Shown: positions 1 to 7,319 of the stretch, piece after piece
How positions within the stretch are numbered: position 1 is the first letter of the stretch
How the letters are laid out: the number at the start of each line of letters is the position of its first letter
NCBI GenBank assembly: GCA_009695405.1
Contig: SIAZ01000062.1
Coordinates: 1-14,969, forward strand
Direction: 5' to 3'
Length of the DNA: 14,969 nt
DNA from: Pedosphaera sp.
Lineage (GTDB): Bacteria; Verrucomicrobiota; Verrucomicrobiia; Limisphaerales; UBA9464
Translations under genes and position numbers: made by a program
The notes under the pieces: generated by a model
What the model was told of the DNA's origin: nothing
The model's input: the letters and a program-made list of their open reading frames with translations, nothing else
Database searches by the model: none

Positions 1-360
1 GGGGCTCCCTCCGGGCTGGACGCGAAGAGGCCCGTCTGCGAGCGTCCGGGTCAGGCAAAAAGCACGACCCTTGAAGAACCATTTCAGACCCCAAACCATA
101 ACTTAATTCCGACCAAAAGTGGTCCAACGATCGGGGTCCACCTTAGAGGCCTACCTTGAGCTTTGTTCCAAGCGACCGCTACCTCTCATGCCATCTATCA
201 ATTGGTACTAGGTTGCCCAAACCAAATAATGCGAGTCACTCTTGACAAAGCACTCGGCGCGAAAGGGTTCAGCTCTAGGCGTCGCCGAGAGCCCGCTTTA
301 GCCAATCCCCGAAGACGCGCTAGATGCTCGCAGGAAAACATTTCCAGTCGCTTTTACTTG
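1..360. other. Left-edge intergenic region, no recognised gene
   Basis: This stretch lies downstream of the dnaE2 stop codon. I see no ORF with recognisable protein features on either strand. A minus-strand frame from an ATG near position 100 stays open for about 33 codons to the left edge, so the start of a neighbouring gene cannot be excluded, but its composition gives no support. Two inverted repeats are visible: GGACGC at 18-23 with GCGTCC at 42-47, and the hairpin at 272-292 listed separately. Positions 163-477 can be read as a plus-strand ORF, but it runs into the 3' end of dnaE2 and has a biased, low-complexity composition, so I do not call it. Confidence 0.5.
272..292 (-). terminator. 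Hairpin downstream of dnaE2, possible terminator
   Basis: GCTCT (272-276) pairs with AGAGC (288-292), and GGC (278-280) pairs with GCC (284-286), around a three-base loop, with one mismatch in the stem. It lies about 70 bases past the dnaE2 stop on the minus strand. There is no T run on either side, so it does not match a classical intrinsic terminator. Termination is only inferred from its place at the end of the operon. Confidence 0.25.
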
Positions 361-1218
361 CTAAGCGAAGTCATGAGAAGCGGACGTTTGGAGTTCACCG
401 GGGTCCAAACGATCGAGAGTACGTGCTTGGATGAGCACGGTGTTATGACGCAACTGAATGAGGCCTTCTACGCGTAGAAAAGCTTCGCTGGTGACAGTGA
501 GTCGACGGGCTTCAAATAAGTCCGCCGTGACAATGACATTGATGATACCAGTCTCGTCTTCGAGACTGATGAAGCAAACCCCCTTTGCAGTTCCTAGTCG
601 TTGTCGGCAGATCACTTGACCGGCGACAACAATCCGTAAGCCGTCTCGTCCGAGGACTAAATCTGCGGCCCGCCAGATATTGGGGATGCGTTCCCGAATT
701 AAGGCCATGGGATGAGGTCCCGTGGTCAGCCTTAATCCGGCAAAATCGGCTTGAGTCCGCTCGGTTGCGTTCATTTTTCGTAATGGCGCTATCGGGACAG
801 TCAATCCTTCAAATAAATCGCCGGTACGCACTGGCCGCTCTGATTCCCACAAAGCTGAGCGTCGATGTTCCGAGAGAGTATTTAGTGCACCGATTGACGC
901 TAATTGCCGTCGTTCGTCTGCAGCAAACCTAGTACGAGCGAGGAAATCAGGCATGGAATCAAACGGCTTTCGATCTCGTTCTTCTAGGAGGCAAACAACC
1001 GGTTCTCGTCGGAGCCCTTGGACGTGCGAAAATCCCAAGCGAATTGAGTCATCCTCACCTAGGGTGCAGTCCCAATGGGATCGAACGACACAGACGGGGC
1101 GGACTGGTATTCCGTGTTGTTTAGCGTCACTGATAAGAGTGGCTGGCGAATAAAATCCCATCGGCTGATTGTTCAAGAGTGCGGCATAAAATTCGGGGCT
1201 CGATGCACCTTGAGCCAA
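361..1218 (-). CDS. DnaE2 error-prone polymerase, C-terminal part (after frameshift)
   Basis: This is the C-terminal quarter of DnaE2 (ImuC), the error-prone C-family DNA polymerase of the SOS mutasome. The genuine sequence starts at the Glu codon 1192-1194 (EFYAALLNNQPMGFYSP), a strongly conserved DnaE2 segment, and runs 277 codons to a TAG at 361. The few codons upstream to a TTG at 1218 are out-of-frame reading, so this is unlikely to be an independent gene. Visible parts are a helix-hairpin-helix-like region (RQLASIGALNTLSEHRR) and a C-terminal OB-fold (GLRIVVAGQVICRQR through GVCFISLEDETG to LIQARTLDRLD). The protein ends in SASHDFA, like the usual DnaE2 C-terminal tail. The intact sequence up to the natural end argues that the break is recent, a sequencing error, or bypassed by frameshifting. 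Confidence 0.85.
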   Translation of the reverse strand: MAQGASSPEFYAALLNNQPMGFYSPATLISDAKQHGIPVRPVCVVRSHWDCTLGEDDSIRLGFSHVQGLRREPVVCLLEERDRKPFDSMPDFLARTRFAADERRQLASIGALNTLSEHRRSALWESERPVRTGDLFEGLTVPIAPLRKMNATERTQADFAGLRLTTGPHPMALIRERIPNIWRAADLVLGRDGLRIVVAGQVICRQRLGTAKGVCFISLEDETGIINVIVTADLFEARRLTVTSEAFLRVEGLIQLRHNTVLIQARTLDRLDPGELQTSASHDFA

Positions 1219-3524
1219 GCGCTCGCATAAGCCAGCAGAGCAAAACTAATGGCGTGCGACTCAGGGAATCCGTATAGGGCAAAGGAACCCACTGCTTTAG
1301 CGATCTGTTCAGCGACCGCCGGCTTGACCCCTTTTCGTTGCATCGCTTCCAGTAAACCCGTCCGTGCTTGGATCATTTTTTCATCCGACCGATGAAAGCT
1401 CAGTGCTTTGCGTAAGGCTTCAGCTTCATCGCCAGAAAAATCAGCCATCACCATGGCCATTTCCAACATTTGCTCCTGAAACAAGGGGACTCCCAGTGTC
1501 CGGCGCAAGACTGGCAACAATCGTTCGTCGTAATACGTTACGGCTTCTTCACCGGTGCGACGACGCAAATAAGGATGGGCTAATTCTCCTTGGATGGGGC
1601 CAGGTCGAATAATGGCTATCTGCACCACTAAATCGTAAAAGCACTGGGGTCTTAAACGGGGGAGTGTGGCCATTTGTGCCCGACTCTCTACTTGGAAAAC
1701 CCCAATTGTATCTGCAGCGCATAATGCCGCAAAGGTGGCAGGATCACTTTCCGGTAAATCCGCTAAATCGACCGGACGCCCCCGAGTTCCGCACAAGGTG
1801 ACAGTATCTTGAATTGCCGACATCATACTCAACCCGAGGAGGTCGACTTTAATAATGCCCAGTTCTGCACAGTCGTCCTTGTCCCACTGAGCTACCACGC
1901 GTCCTGGCATCGCTGCATTTTCCAATGGCACGAAACGATCCAATCCGCCGTCACTAATAATCATGCCACCGGAATGTTGCCCTAAATGACGAGGTAAATG
2001 GGCGAGACGCCCATAGAGCGAAGCAAAAGCGGCAGAGCGAGGATGGCCCGCTGGCAATCCTGCTTTTTCCATTTGAGCGGTCAGTTCCAAAGTGTGTGGA
2101 AAGTCGCCTCCTGAAAATAAGGCAGAAAATCGTTCGACCACATCACCGGGTAATTCCAGTACTTTACCGACTTCCCGAGCCGTTCCGCGTCCGCGATAGG
2201 TGTGAATTGCACCAGTCATTGCCGCGCCATAAGGTGCATAGCGCCGATAGACTTCTTGGATTACCCGCTCCCGACGATCCCCGCTGGGGAGATCGATATC
2301 GATATCAGGCCATCCTTTGCGGCCTTCGCTGAGGAAGCGTTCGAAGAGAACATTAAACTTCACTGGATCTACGGCCGTCACTCCCAAACAAAAGCAGACA
2401 GCACTATTGGCGGCACTGCCTCGGCCTTGAGCAAGAATTGCATTCTCGCGACACCAACGAACCAGATCTGCGACAATCAAAAAATAACCGGAGAACCCTA
2501 GTTTTGAGATTAAGGCGAGTTCCTTGCGTAACAAAGTAGCTACCTTCTCAGGAATCTTACCTCGATACCGTTTTCGAGCACCTCGCAACGCCCAATCTTG
2601 CAATACGCTCTCCATAGTCTCTCCACTAGGCACGGGGTATCGCGGAAACTCATAGCCCAAATCGGTCAGTCGAAATGTCAGTTTTCCGGCCAAGCGCACG
2701 GTATTTAAAAGGGCCTCTGGCAGATCAGCAAAGAGGGTTTGCATCCGGGTGGCCGGTTTCAAATGACGTTCTGCATTCACCGAAAGTAAAAAACCTGCAC
2801 TTTCTAAAGGAACGTGATTGCGCAGGCAGGTGAAGACATCCGCAATATCCCTCCCCGCAGCCTCGGCATAGTCGACTCCGTTGGTTGCCAAGAGGGGAAT
2901 CCGTTCCGCTTGCGCCAAATCTATAAGAAAGCGATTCCACCGTTCCTGTTCAGGACGATGATGCCGTTGGAGTTCGATAAAAACTCGACCTGTGCCAAAG
3001 CAACGTACCAATTTTTGTGCCTGTTCTAGTGTTCGGTTGCGATCACCATTGCTCTGCAACAATGTCTTCACAAGGGGCCCTTCTTCGCCACCTGTCAAAG
3101 CGATCAGCCCTGCTGAATGTGCTTCCAATTCCTCCCAGCGTATTCGGCCTTCTCCTTTTTCTGATCGTAGATGGGTTCGGGTCAATAGGCCGCAAAGATT
3201 TCGGTAGCCCATTTGATTTTCCACTAATACCGGCAGGGCAGAACCCTCTTCCATGACCAGTTCGCATCCGACGATATCTCGGACGCCGTTTTCCTGCGAT
3301 GCCATCCGAAATCGGGGTGATCCGTACAATCCCATTCGATCACAAACGGCCACAGCTGAAATCTCCAATCGAGCGGCGGCTATCGCTAAACTTTCTGGTG
3401 AAGAGGCACCTCGCAAGAAGCTAAATGAACTACGCGCATGCAATTCAATGTAGCTGGGCACAGCAGTACCGCGCTTTTTTGCGTTCACTGGCTTGAACTC
3501 ATTTTGTGAAGAAAACACGCCCAT
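1173..3524 (-). CDS. DnaE2 (ImuC) error-prone DNA polymerase, N-terminal part, frameshifted
   Basis: This is the alpha-subunit-type polymerase that works with ImuA and ImuB in translesion synthesis and damage-induced mutagenesis. Numbered from the ATG at 3524, it has an N-terminal PHP domain (from about residue 24, IELHARSSFSFLRGASSPE), the GRGSAANS loop (367-374) and the catalytic PDIDID (Asp409 and Asp411). KVDLLGL (559-565) supplies the third Asp, 561. The DnaE2-typical FQVESRAQMATLPRLRP (610-626) and IRPGPIQGELAHPYLRRR (639-656) follow. Reading goes wrong after HRAP (residue 777) and ends in six non-homologous residues. Joined to the downstream part, the length is about 1,054 residues, normal for DnaE2. 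I chose the ATG at 3524 because it lies two bases after the imuB stop; a longer reading to 3626 would lie inside imuB. A weak Shine-Dalgarno suggests coupling to imuB. All three catalytic aspartates are present. Confidence 0.9.
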   Translation of the reverse strand: MGVFSSQNEFKPVNAKKRGTAVPSYIELHARSSFSFLRGASSPESLAIAAARLEISAVAVCDRMGLYGSPRFRMASQENGVRDIVGCELVMEEGSALPVLVENQMGYRNLCGLLTRTHLRSEKGEGRIRWEELEAHSAGLIALTGGEEGPLVKTLLQSNGDRNRTLEQAQKLVRCFGTGRVFIELQRHHRPEQERWNRFLIDLAQAERIPLLATNGVDYAEAAGRDIADVFTCLRNHVPLESAGFLLSVNAERHLKPATRMQTLFADLPEALLNTVRLAGKLTFRLTDLGYEFPRYPVPSGETMESVLQDWALRGARKRYRGKIPEKVATLLRKELALISKLGFSGYFLIVADLVRWCRENAILAQGRGSAANSAVCFCLGVTAVDPVKFNVLFERFLSEGRKGWPDIDIDLPSGDRRERVIQEVYRRYAPYGAAMTGAIHTYRGRGTAREVGKVLELPGDVVERFSALFSGGDFPHTLELTAQMEKAGLPAGHPRSAAFASLYGRLAHLPRHLGQHSGGMIISDGGLDRFVPLENAAMPGRVVAQWDKDDCAELGIIKVDLLGLSMMSAIQDTVTLCGTRGRPVDLADLPESDPATFAALCAADTIGVFQVESRAQMATLPRLRPQCFYDLVVQIAIIRPGPIQGELAHPYLRRRTGEEAVTYYDERLLPVLRRTLGVPLFQEQMLEMAMVMADFSGDEAEALRKALSFHRSDEKMIQARTGLLEAMQRKGVKPAVAEQIAKAVGSFALYGFPESHAISFALLAYASAWLKVHRAPNFMPHS
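1195..1198 (-). other. Frameshift site in dnaE2 (short homopolymer)
   Basis: On the minus strand the reading is CAT CGA GCC CCG AAT, then TGA after a few codons. Adding one C to the run gives GCC CCC GAA TTT TAT, which restores HRAPEFYAALLNNQP, the expected conserved DnaE2 sequence. The disruption is therefore a one-base deletion in a C run (GGGG on the plus strand). It could be a real mutation, a homopolymer sequencing error, or a point of ribosomal -1 slippage (CCG to CCC). There is no canonical slippery heptamer. Confidence 0.85.
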
Positions 3525-3526
3525 GC

Positions 3527-5008
3527 TTAATCGAGCAGACCTGTGACCCGCCACCCAACTGAAGTGAGGGTGAGTCGTACAACGACTCCCGATACAGTTT
3601 GTGCCTCCCAATCTTCGCGTGACCACGCTTCAGGTTCCCACCAACGACCTGAGGCTCGCCAAGGGCCTGTGGTAATTCGGATTCGGCCGTTCACTCCCGT
3701 GCTCGAGACTGAAAGCGGAGCTCCATTTGCAGTGGATGCTTGCACAGTGGCCTCGGTCTCGGGACGCAAACAGCGCCAAGGAATTAGGCGTATTAATTCG
3801 GGTCGACACGCGCTACTGGGTGCTACTGTCTCAAAGTCCGGAGGCACTAAGTGAAACGAATCTCGTTGATGACCGGGCATTCGGACAGGCGAACCGATGC
3901 GGTCGGCCCCTAAGAGCACTGACAATCGTCCGAGTGTTTCCTGAAATTGATGCGGATCCCGCAAGACAGTTTCAAAAAAACTAAATTGGCGCTGAGCCGG
4001 TTGTCCTAGGTCGAGGGACAGGCTCAAGGCACAAACGGCTGTTTCTGTTCGCACGGTTTCCAAGTGAGCGCGAAGCATACGGAAGAGGATTTCGGGTTGC
4101 CGAGTGGGTTCTGGCACTCGCAGTTCTCGTTCATGCACCGAACCTGACTCCAAGCGTAATCGGAGAGTCATTGCCCGCGCCACTTGTCCGGTGGCTTCCA
4201 AGCGTAGACCGAGTGAATTGCTAAAACGCTGCAGCAAGAATAACAAGGGTTCGAGAGTTTCGACAGGCTCTTCAAAGTCGACAGCGTCCTCAAACCGCTC
4301 TACGGGACGAGCCAATCGTAGTGGCCGTAGCGCTGTGGTTGAGGCCGCAGCAAACAAGCCTAACGCTTCCAAGCCCAGACGTTCGGTGACTTCAGATGGG
4401 TTCAACGCCAATAACTCGCCCACGGTCCGAATACCCCACTGCACTAAAATTTCCGCTGCGTAGTTAGAAGGTTCTAGTGCCGCTATGGGTAGTTCGGCGA
4501 TGAACGACCGACTATTGGTGACCACACACACTGTTTTAGTTGATCCAGCCGCATGCCGCGCACAGTCGGGCGTGGTCCCCACACCAACGCTCGCCTCCAA
4601 GTCGAGCAAAGCCACCACGGCTCGTAGTCGCTTGGTCCAGTCAGTTAGGGATTCAGGATTGGCATCGGTCAATGCGGCAATACCGCGCAAATCCAGAGTC
4701 AACCGCCCAGGTGCGGTGAGTTCGATATTCGGTGAGAAAGCAAAAGCGCACTGAAGCAGGGCCTCCATTGCTGTGGATTCCGCGGTCAGTGAACGATGCC
4801 GAATCCGTAGGCCCTCACAACGAGCCAAGGCGTGTGTCGGGGTCATACCTTCGTTCACCCCACGCTCTCGTGCCATCGCAGTCAGCGCACAAACCCGTGG
4901 TGTGGTACGTTCCGGATCTACGAGTGCAACGGCTGCTGCACGCAAGTCCGGTAACCCGCGTAAGGCCGCTTGTAAACTGAAGTCAGCAAGATCAATAACA
5001 GCGTACAT
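3527..5008 (-). CDS. ImuB, Y-family polymerase-like mutasome hub protein
   Basis: ImuB resembles Y-family polymerases but is known as a non-catalytic hub that links DnaE2 and ImuA to the beta sliding clamp. The 493 residues are typical in length. The N-terminus MYAVIDLADFSLQAAL corresponds to the first polymerase motif, and GMTPTHALARCEGLRIR (54-70) to the conserved 'GM..A.A.CP' block. GRLTLDLRGI (101-110) sits where active Y-family enzymes have the SxDE catalytic pair; the acidic pair is absent, as usual for ImuB. QFSFF at 341-345 fits a beta-clamp-binding pentapeptide (QLxLF type). The C-terminal region carries GPWRASGRWWEPEAWSREDW, characteristic of ImuB. The start is preceded by AAGGA at a good distance (5 bases). 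The gene follows imuA by 16 bases and precedes dnaE2 by 2, which indicates a single transcript. Confidence 0.9.
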   Translation of the reverse strand: MYAVIDLADFSLQAALRGLPDLRAAAVALVDPERTTPRVCALTAMARERGVNEGMTPTHALARCEGLRIRHRSLTAESTAMEALLQCAFAFSPNIELTAPGRLTLDLRGIAALTDANPESLTDWTKRLRAVVALLDLEASVGVGTTPDCARHAAGSTKTVCVVTNSRSFIAELPIAALEPSNYAAEILVQWGIRTVGELLALNPSEVTERLGLEALGLFAAASTTALRPLRLARPVERFEDAVDFEEPVETLEPLLFLLQRFSNSLGLRLEATGQVARAMTLRLRLESGSVHERELRVPEPTRQPEILFRMLRAHLETVRTETAVCALSLSLDLGQPAQRQFSFFETVLRDPHQFQETLGRLSVLLGADRIGSPVRMPGHQRDSFHLVPPDFETVAPSSACRPELIRLIPWRCLRPETEATVQASTANGAPLSVSSTGVNGRIRITTGPWRASGRWWEPEAWSREDWEAQTVSGVVVRLTLTSVGWRVTGLLD

Positions 5009-5024
5009 GAGGGTCCTTAGAAAC

Positions 5025-5705
5025 TTAACCTGTTAGGAACAGTGGCTTGCCTTGAGCGACGCTGCTTTGTCGCAAAACTTCGAACTGAAGGGAGTCTAAA
5101 GCGGCTTGATGTAGGGTGGATGTCGCTTGGATTCCAGGATTCCATCGACAACGCACCCGCACTGAAACACCCCCGACCAGCGCTTGGGGTGTCACCACGA
5201 GTAGTGTCGTTTTATGGTGCGCGCACAAACGCCCAAATCGGTGCCAGATACTGCTGGGAATGCGCCGTAGTTGGACTATTAGGTTGAGCTTTAGATCGAG
5301 GATCACTAGCGGGATATTGGGGTCGCGAAGGAGAATATCTGTGGCCTTCAGAGCTTCATCCACTGTGCGGCAACGCGCCCAAAGTAAACGGGCTAACACC
5401 GCCGATTCCATCGCGTCGACATCGAGACTGTCTGCTCCATCGACTAAGGCAGCAAAGCGTCCTTCAGTGGTGCTATGAGCCAACAGCGCATGGAGTAACT
5501 GGGCCGATCCTGACCCAGCGCCTTCACCGACGACTTCAGCCGTTTCGCCGACCGGCAATCCCCCGCCCAAAAGTTCATCGAGAGAGGGCACGCCAGTGGA
5601 TAAACCCATCTGTGCTGGCGCCCTAGCCAATCCCAAGCGCGTGGATGGCATCCGTTCGGCAAGGAGTCGACGGAGATCGATAATTTTTTTGTTGATAGCG
5701 GACAT
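5025..5705 (-). CDS. ImuA, RecA-like mutasome protein with degenerate P-loop
   Basis: ImuA is the RecA-related partner of ImuB and DnaE2 in SOS mutagenesis. This 226-residue protein has the RecA-type block LSTGVPSLDELLGGGLPVGE (35-54), then a P-loop-like segment GEGAGSGS (60-67), then a Walker-B-like strand LVILDL (133-138). Where RecA has GKT, this protein reads SGS, so the nucleotide-binding lysine is missing. ATP binding is therefore doubtful, and a structural role is more likely. It is the first gene of the imuA-imuB-dnaE2 operon and faces a divergent transporter gene. The ATG at 5705 begins MSAINKKIIDLRRLL, a plausible N-terminal helix; its Shine-Dalgarno is weak. A TATCAT about 45 bases upstream could be a -10 element, but no convincing -35 goes with it. 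The family call is secure from context and sequence; the exact biochemical role is not. Confidence 0.85.
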   Translation of the reverse strand: MSAINKKIIDLRRLLAERMPSTRLGLARAPAQMGLSTGVPSLDELLGGGLPVGETAEVVGEGAGSGSAQLLHALLAHSTTEGRFAALVDGADSLDVDAMESAVLARLLWARCRTVDEALKATDILLRDPNIPLVILDLKLNLIVQLRRIPSSIWHRFGRLCAHHKTTLLVVTPQALVGGVSVRVRCRWNPGIQATSTLHQAALDSLQFEVLRQSSVAQGKPLFLTG

Positions 5706-5947
5706 AACGGCAGACGATCCGACCTAACGACCAGAGAACGATGATAGTCAGGCGCGTTGAGTCGGGAACTCCGAAGTCAGAGAATTCTCACCTCCCCATC
5801 GGACATTGGTGGTCCAGTGGTTATTTTGGTCTTGGGTTACTTCCTGCATTTTCTTTGGGCTCATTTCACCTCCTGTCTTGTGGAGAGGTCTGTTCGCCGC
5901 ATAGGCTTGGTAAACATTTAATTCCTCACCCTACACTCCTTTATCCC
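5706..5947. promoter_or_regulatory. Divergent intergenic region between imuA and the MFS gene
   Basis: These 242 bases must contain the promoters for imuA (minus) and the transporter operon (plus). I see no copy of the classical LexA boxes, neither CTGT-N8-ACAG nor the GAAC-N4-GTTC type. A perfect 10-base palindrome, GAGAATTCTC, lies at 5780-5789 and is a candidate operator. On the minus strand a TATCAT (-10-like) lies about 45 bases before imuA. An in-frame upstream extension of the transporter ORF begins at 5741, but its 69 residues look non-coding and lack membrane features, so I treat the stretch as intergenic. Confidence 0.45.
5780..5789. promoter_or_regulatory. Perfect 10-base palindrome, possible operator
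   Basis: GAGAATTCTC reads the same on both strands and lies 75 bases upstream of imuA and about 160 upstream of the transporter start. Its position in a divergent promoter region suggests a regulator site. A 10-base palindrome can also occur by chance, and I cannot assign a regulator. Confidence 0.2.
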
Positions 5948-7285
5948 ATGAATTCCGGAATCCGGTTCAAATTATTTCTCATGATGGTGCTCCAATTTTT
6001 TATTTGGGGTGCTTGGCTTCCGCTCATTTATGGTTATTTGCCCAGTCTGGGGTTCACTCCGGGGCAACAATCTCTGATTCTTAATGCCTTCCCGATTGCC
6101 TCCATCGTGGGGATGTTCTTCAGCAATGAATGGGCGGATCGCAAATTTGCCGCTGAGAAATTTCTCGCCTTTTCTCATCTCGTCGGCGGTCTGGCCATTC
6201 TGGGCTGCGGCTTTACCAAAGACTTCACCTCTTTCTTCGTCCTGATGCTGGTGCACTGCCTCCTCTATGTGCCGACCATTTCCATCACCAATTCCATCGC
6301 CTTCGCCAATATGAAGGATGCGACTAAGGAGTTTGGAATTGTGCGTATGGGCGGCACGATTGGATGGATTTTAGCCGCTTGGCCTTTCACCTTTATCTTT
6401 GTGAATTGGGATGCAGTCACTACGGCTCATCCTGTCGGACTCGCCCAATGGGTGGAGACCGTTTTCAGCAATCCTCTCACCGGTGATGTCGCCAAGGCAG
6501 CCACCAAGTGGACCTTCGTTGTTGCGGGAATTGCCTCCTTACTCCTAGCCGGCTTTAGCTTTCTTCTCCCACATACCCCGCCGAAGAAAGCCTCCGCTGA
6601 TAGCAAAGGCGATCAAGCTTGGCTTCAAGCAATCAAGTTGCTCAAGCATCCGTTCGTGCTCGTCCTCTGGGTGGTGACCTTCGCCGATTCTTTTGTTCAT
6701 AATTGTTACTTCAACTGGACGGGTGTGTTTCTTGGTACCGCGAAGGCCGCCGGCGGCGTGGGTATCTCCGCTCCTTGGATCACCCCAATTATGAGCATCG
6801 GTCAGGTCGCCGAAATCCTCACCATGTTTGTCCTAGGAGCCACACTTAAGAAGCTCGGATGGCGTACCACTATGATCGTTGGTATTCTCGGTCATACGGC
6901 TCGGTTTGGTGTGTACTCCTTCGTTCCTGATAGCGCGGGGGCCATCATTCACATCCAAGTCTTGCACGGCATCTGTTACGCTTTCTTCTTCGCGACTGTT
7001 TATATCTTTGTTGACGCCTATTTCCCCAAGGATATCCGATCGAGCGCGCAAGGGTTGTTTAACCTACAAATTCTCGGAATTGGTGCTCTAGCCGCCAATT
7101 CGATCTGCCCTTGGCTGATGCAATCCGTGTACACCAGTCAAGCCACTAAACTGGTCGATTTCAAAGGCCTCTTCATCGTACCGCTCTTGGTCTCGTCGGC
7201 GGCTGCAGTTGCATTAGCTCTCTTCTTTCATCCTCCGAAGAATACTCAAACCACCGCCTCCGGTCGCTCTGCTCCGGCACACTGA
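5948..7285 (+). CDS. MFS transporter, nucleoside:H+ symporter (Nuc_H_symport) type
   Basis: This is an inner-membrane carrier of 445 residues with about twelve predicted transmembrane segments, typical of the nucleoside/H+ symporter branch of the major facilitator superfamily (NupG/XapB-like). The N-terminus MNSGIRFKLFLMMVLQFFIWGAWLP is the expected first helix. FFSNEWADRKFAAEKFLAFSH (57-77) matches the loop 2-3 signature, and NSIAFANMKDATKEFGIVR (115-133) the conserved cytoplasmic stretch of the family. A hydrophilic loop around 209-225 separates the two halves. The ATG at 5948 was chosen because the first helix begins there; the 69 codons upstream have no membrane character. No Shine-Dalgarno is evident. 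The substrate is uncertain: relatives in this bacterial group often sit beside TIM-barrel isomerases, as here, so a sugar or polyol is as plausible as a nucleoside. It is probably co-transcribed with the gene 34 bases downstream. Confidence 0.85.
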   Translation: MNSGIRFKLFLMMVLQFFIWGAWLPLIYGYLPSLGFTPGQQSLILNAFPIASIVGMFFSNEWADRKFAAEKFLAFSHLVGGLAILGCGFTKDFTSFFVLMLVHCLLYVPTISITNSIAFANMKDATKEFGIVRMGGTIGWILAAWPFTFIFVNWDAVTTAHPVGLAQWVETVFSNPLTGDVAKAATKWTFVVAGIASLLLAGFSFLLPHTPPKKASADSKGDQAWLQAIKLLKHPFVLVLWVVTFADSFVHNCYFNWTGVFLGTAKAAGGVGISAPWITPIMSIGQVAEILTMFVLGATLKKLGWRTTMIVGILGHTARFGVYSFVPDSAGAIIHIQVLHGICYAFFFATVYIFVDAYFPKDIRSSAQGLFNLQILGIGALAANSICPWLMQSVYTSQATKLVDFKGLFIVPLLVSSAAAVALALFFHPPKNTQTTASGRSAPAH

Positions 7286-7319
7286 AGAAGTTAATGCCCC
7301 TCCGGCCCATAAAATAAGT

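Noticed and set aside
163..477. 104-codon plus-strand ORF
   Set aside because: Its 3' third overlaps the conserved C-terminus of dnaE2 on the other strand, and its composition is not protein-like.
3525..3626. 34-residue N-terminal extension of DnaE2
   Set aside because: It lies inside the imuB coding sequence and does not resemble DnaE2; the ATG at 3524 follows the imuB stop by two bases.
5741..5947. 69-residue N-terminal extension of the MFS transporter
   Set aside because: It has no membrane or domain character and starts only 36 bases from the imuA start; the family N-terminus begins at the ATG at 5948.
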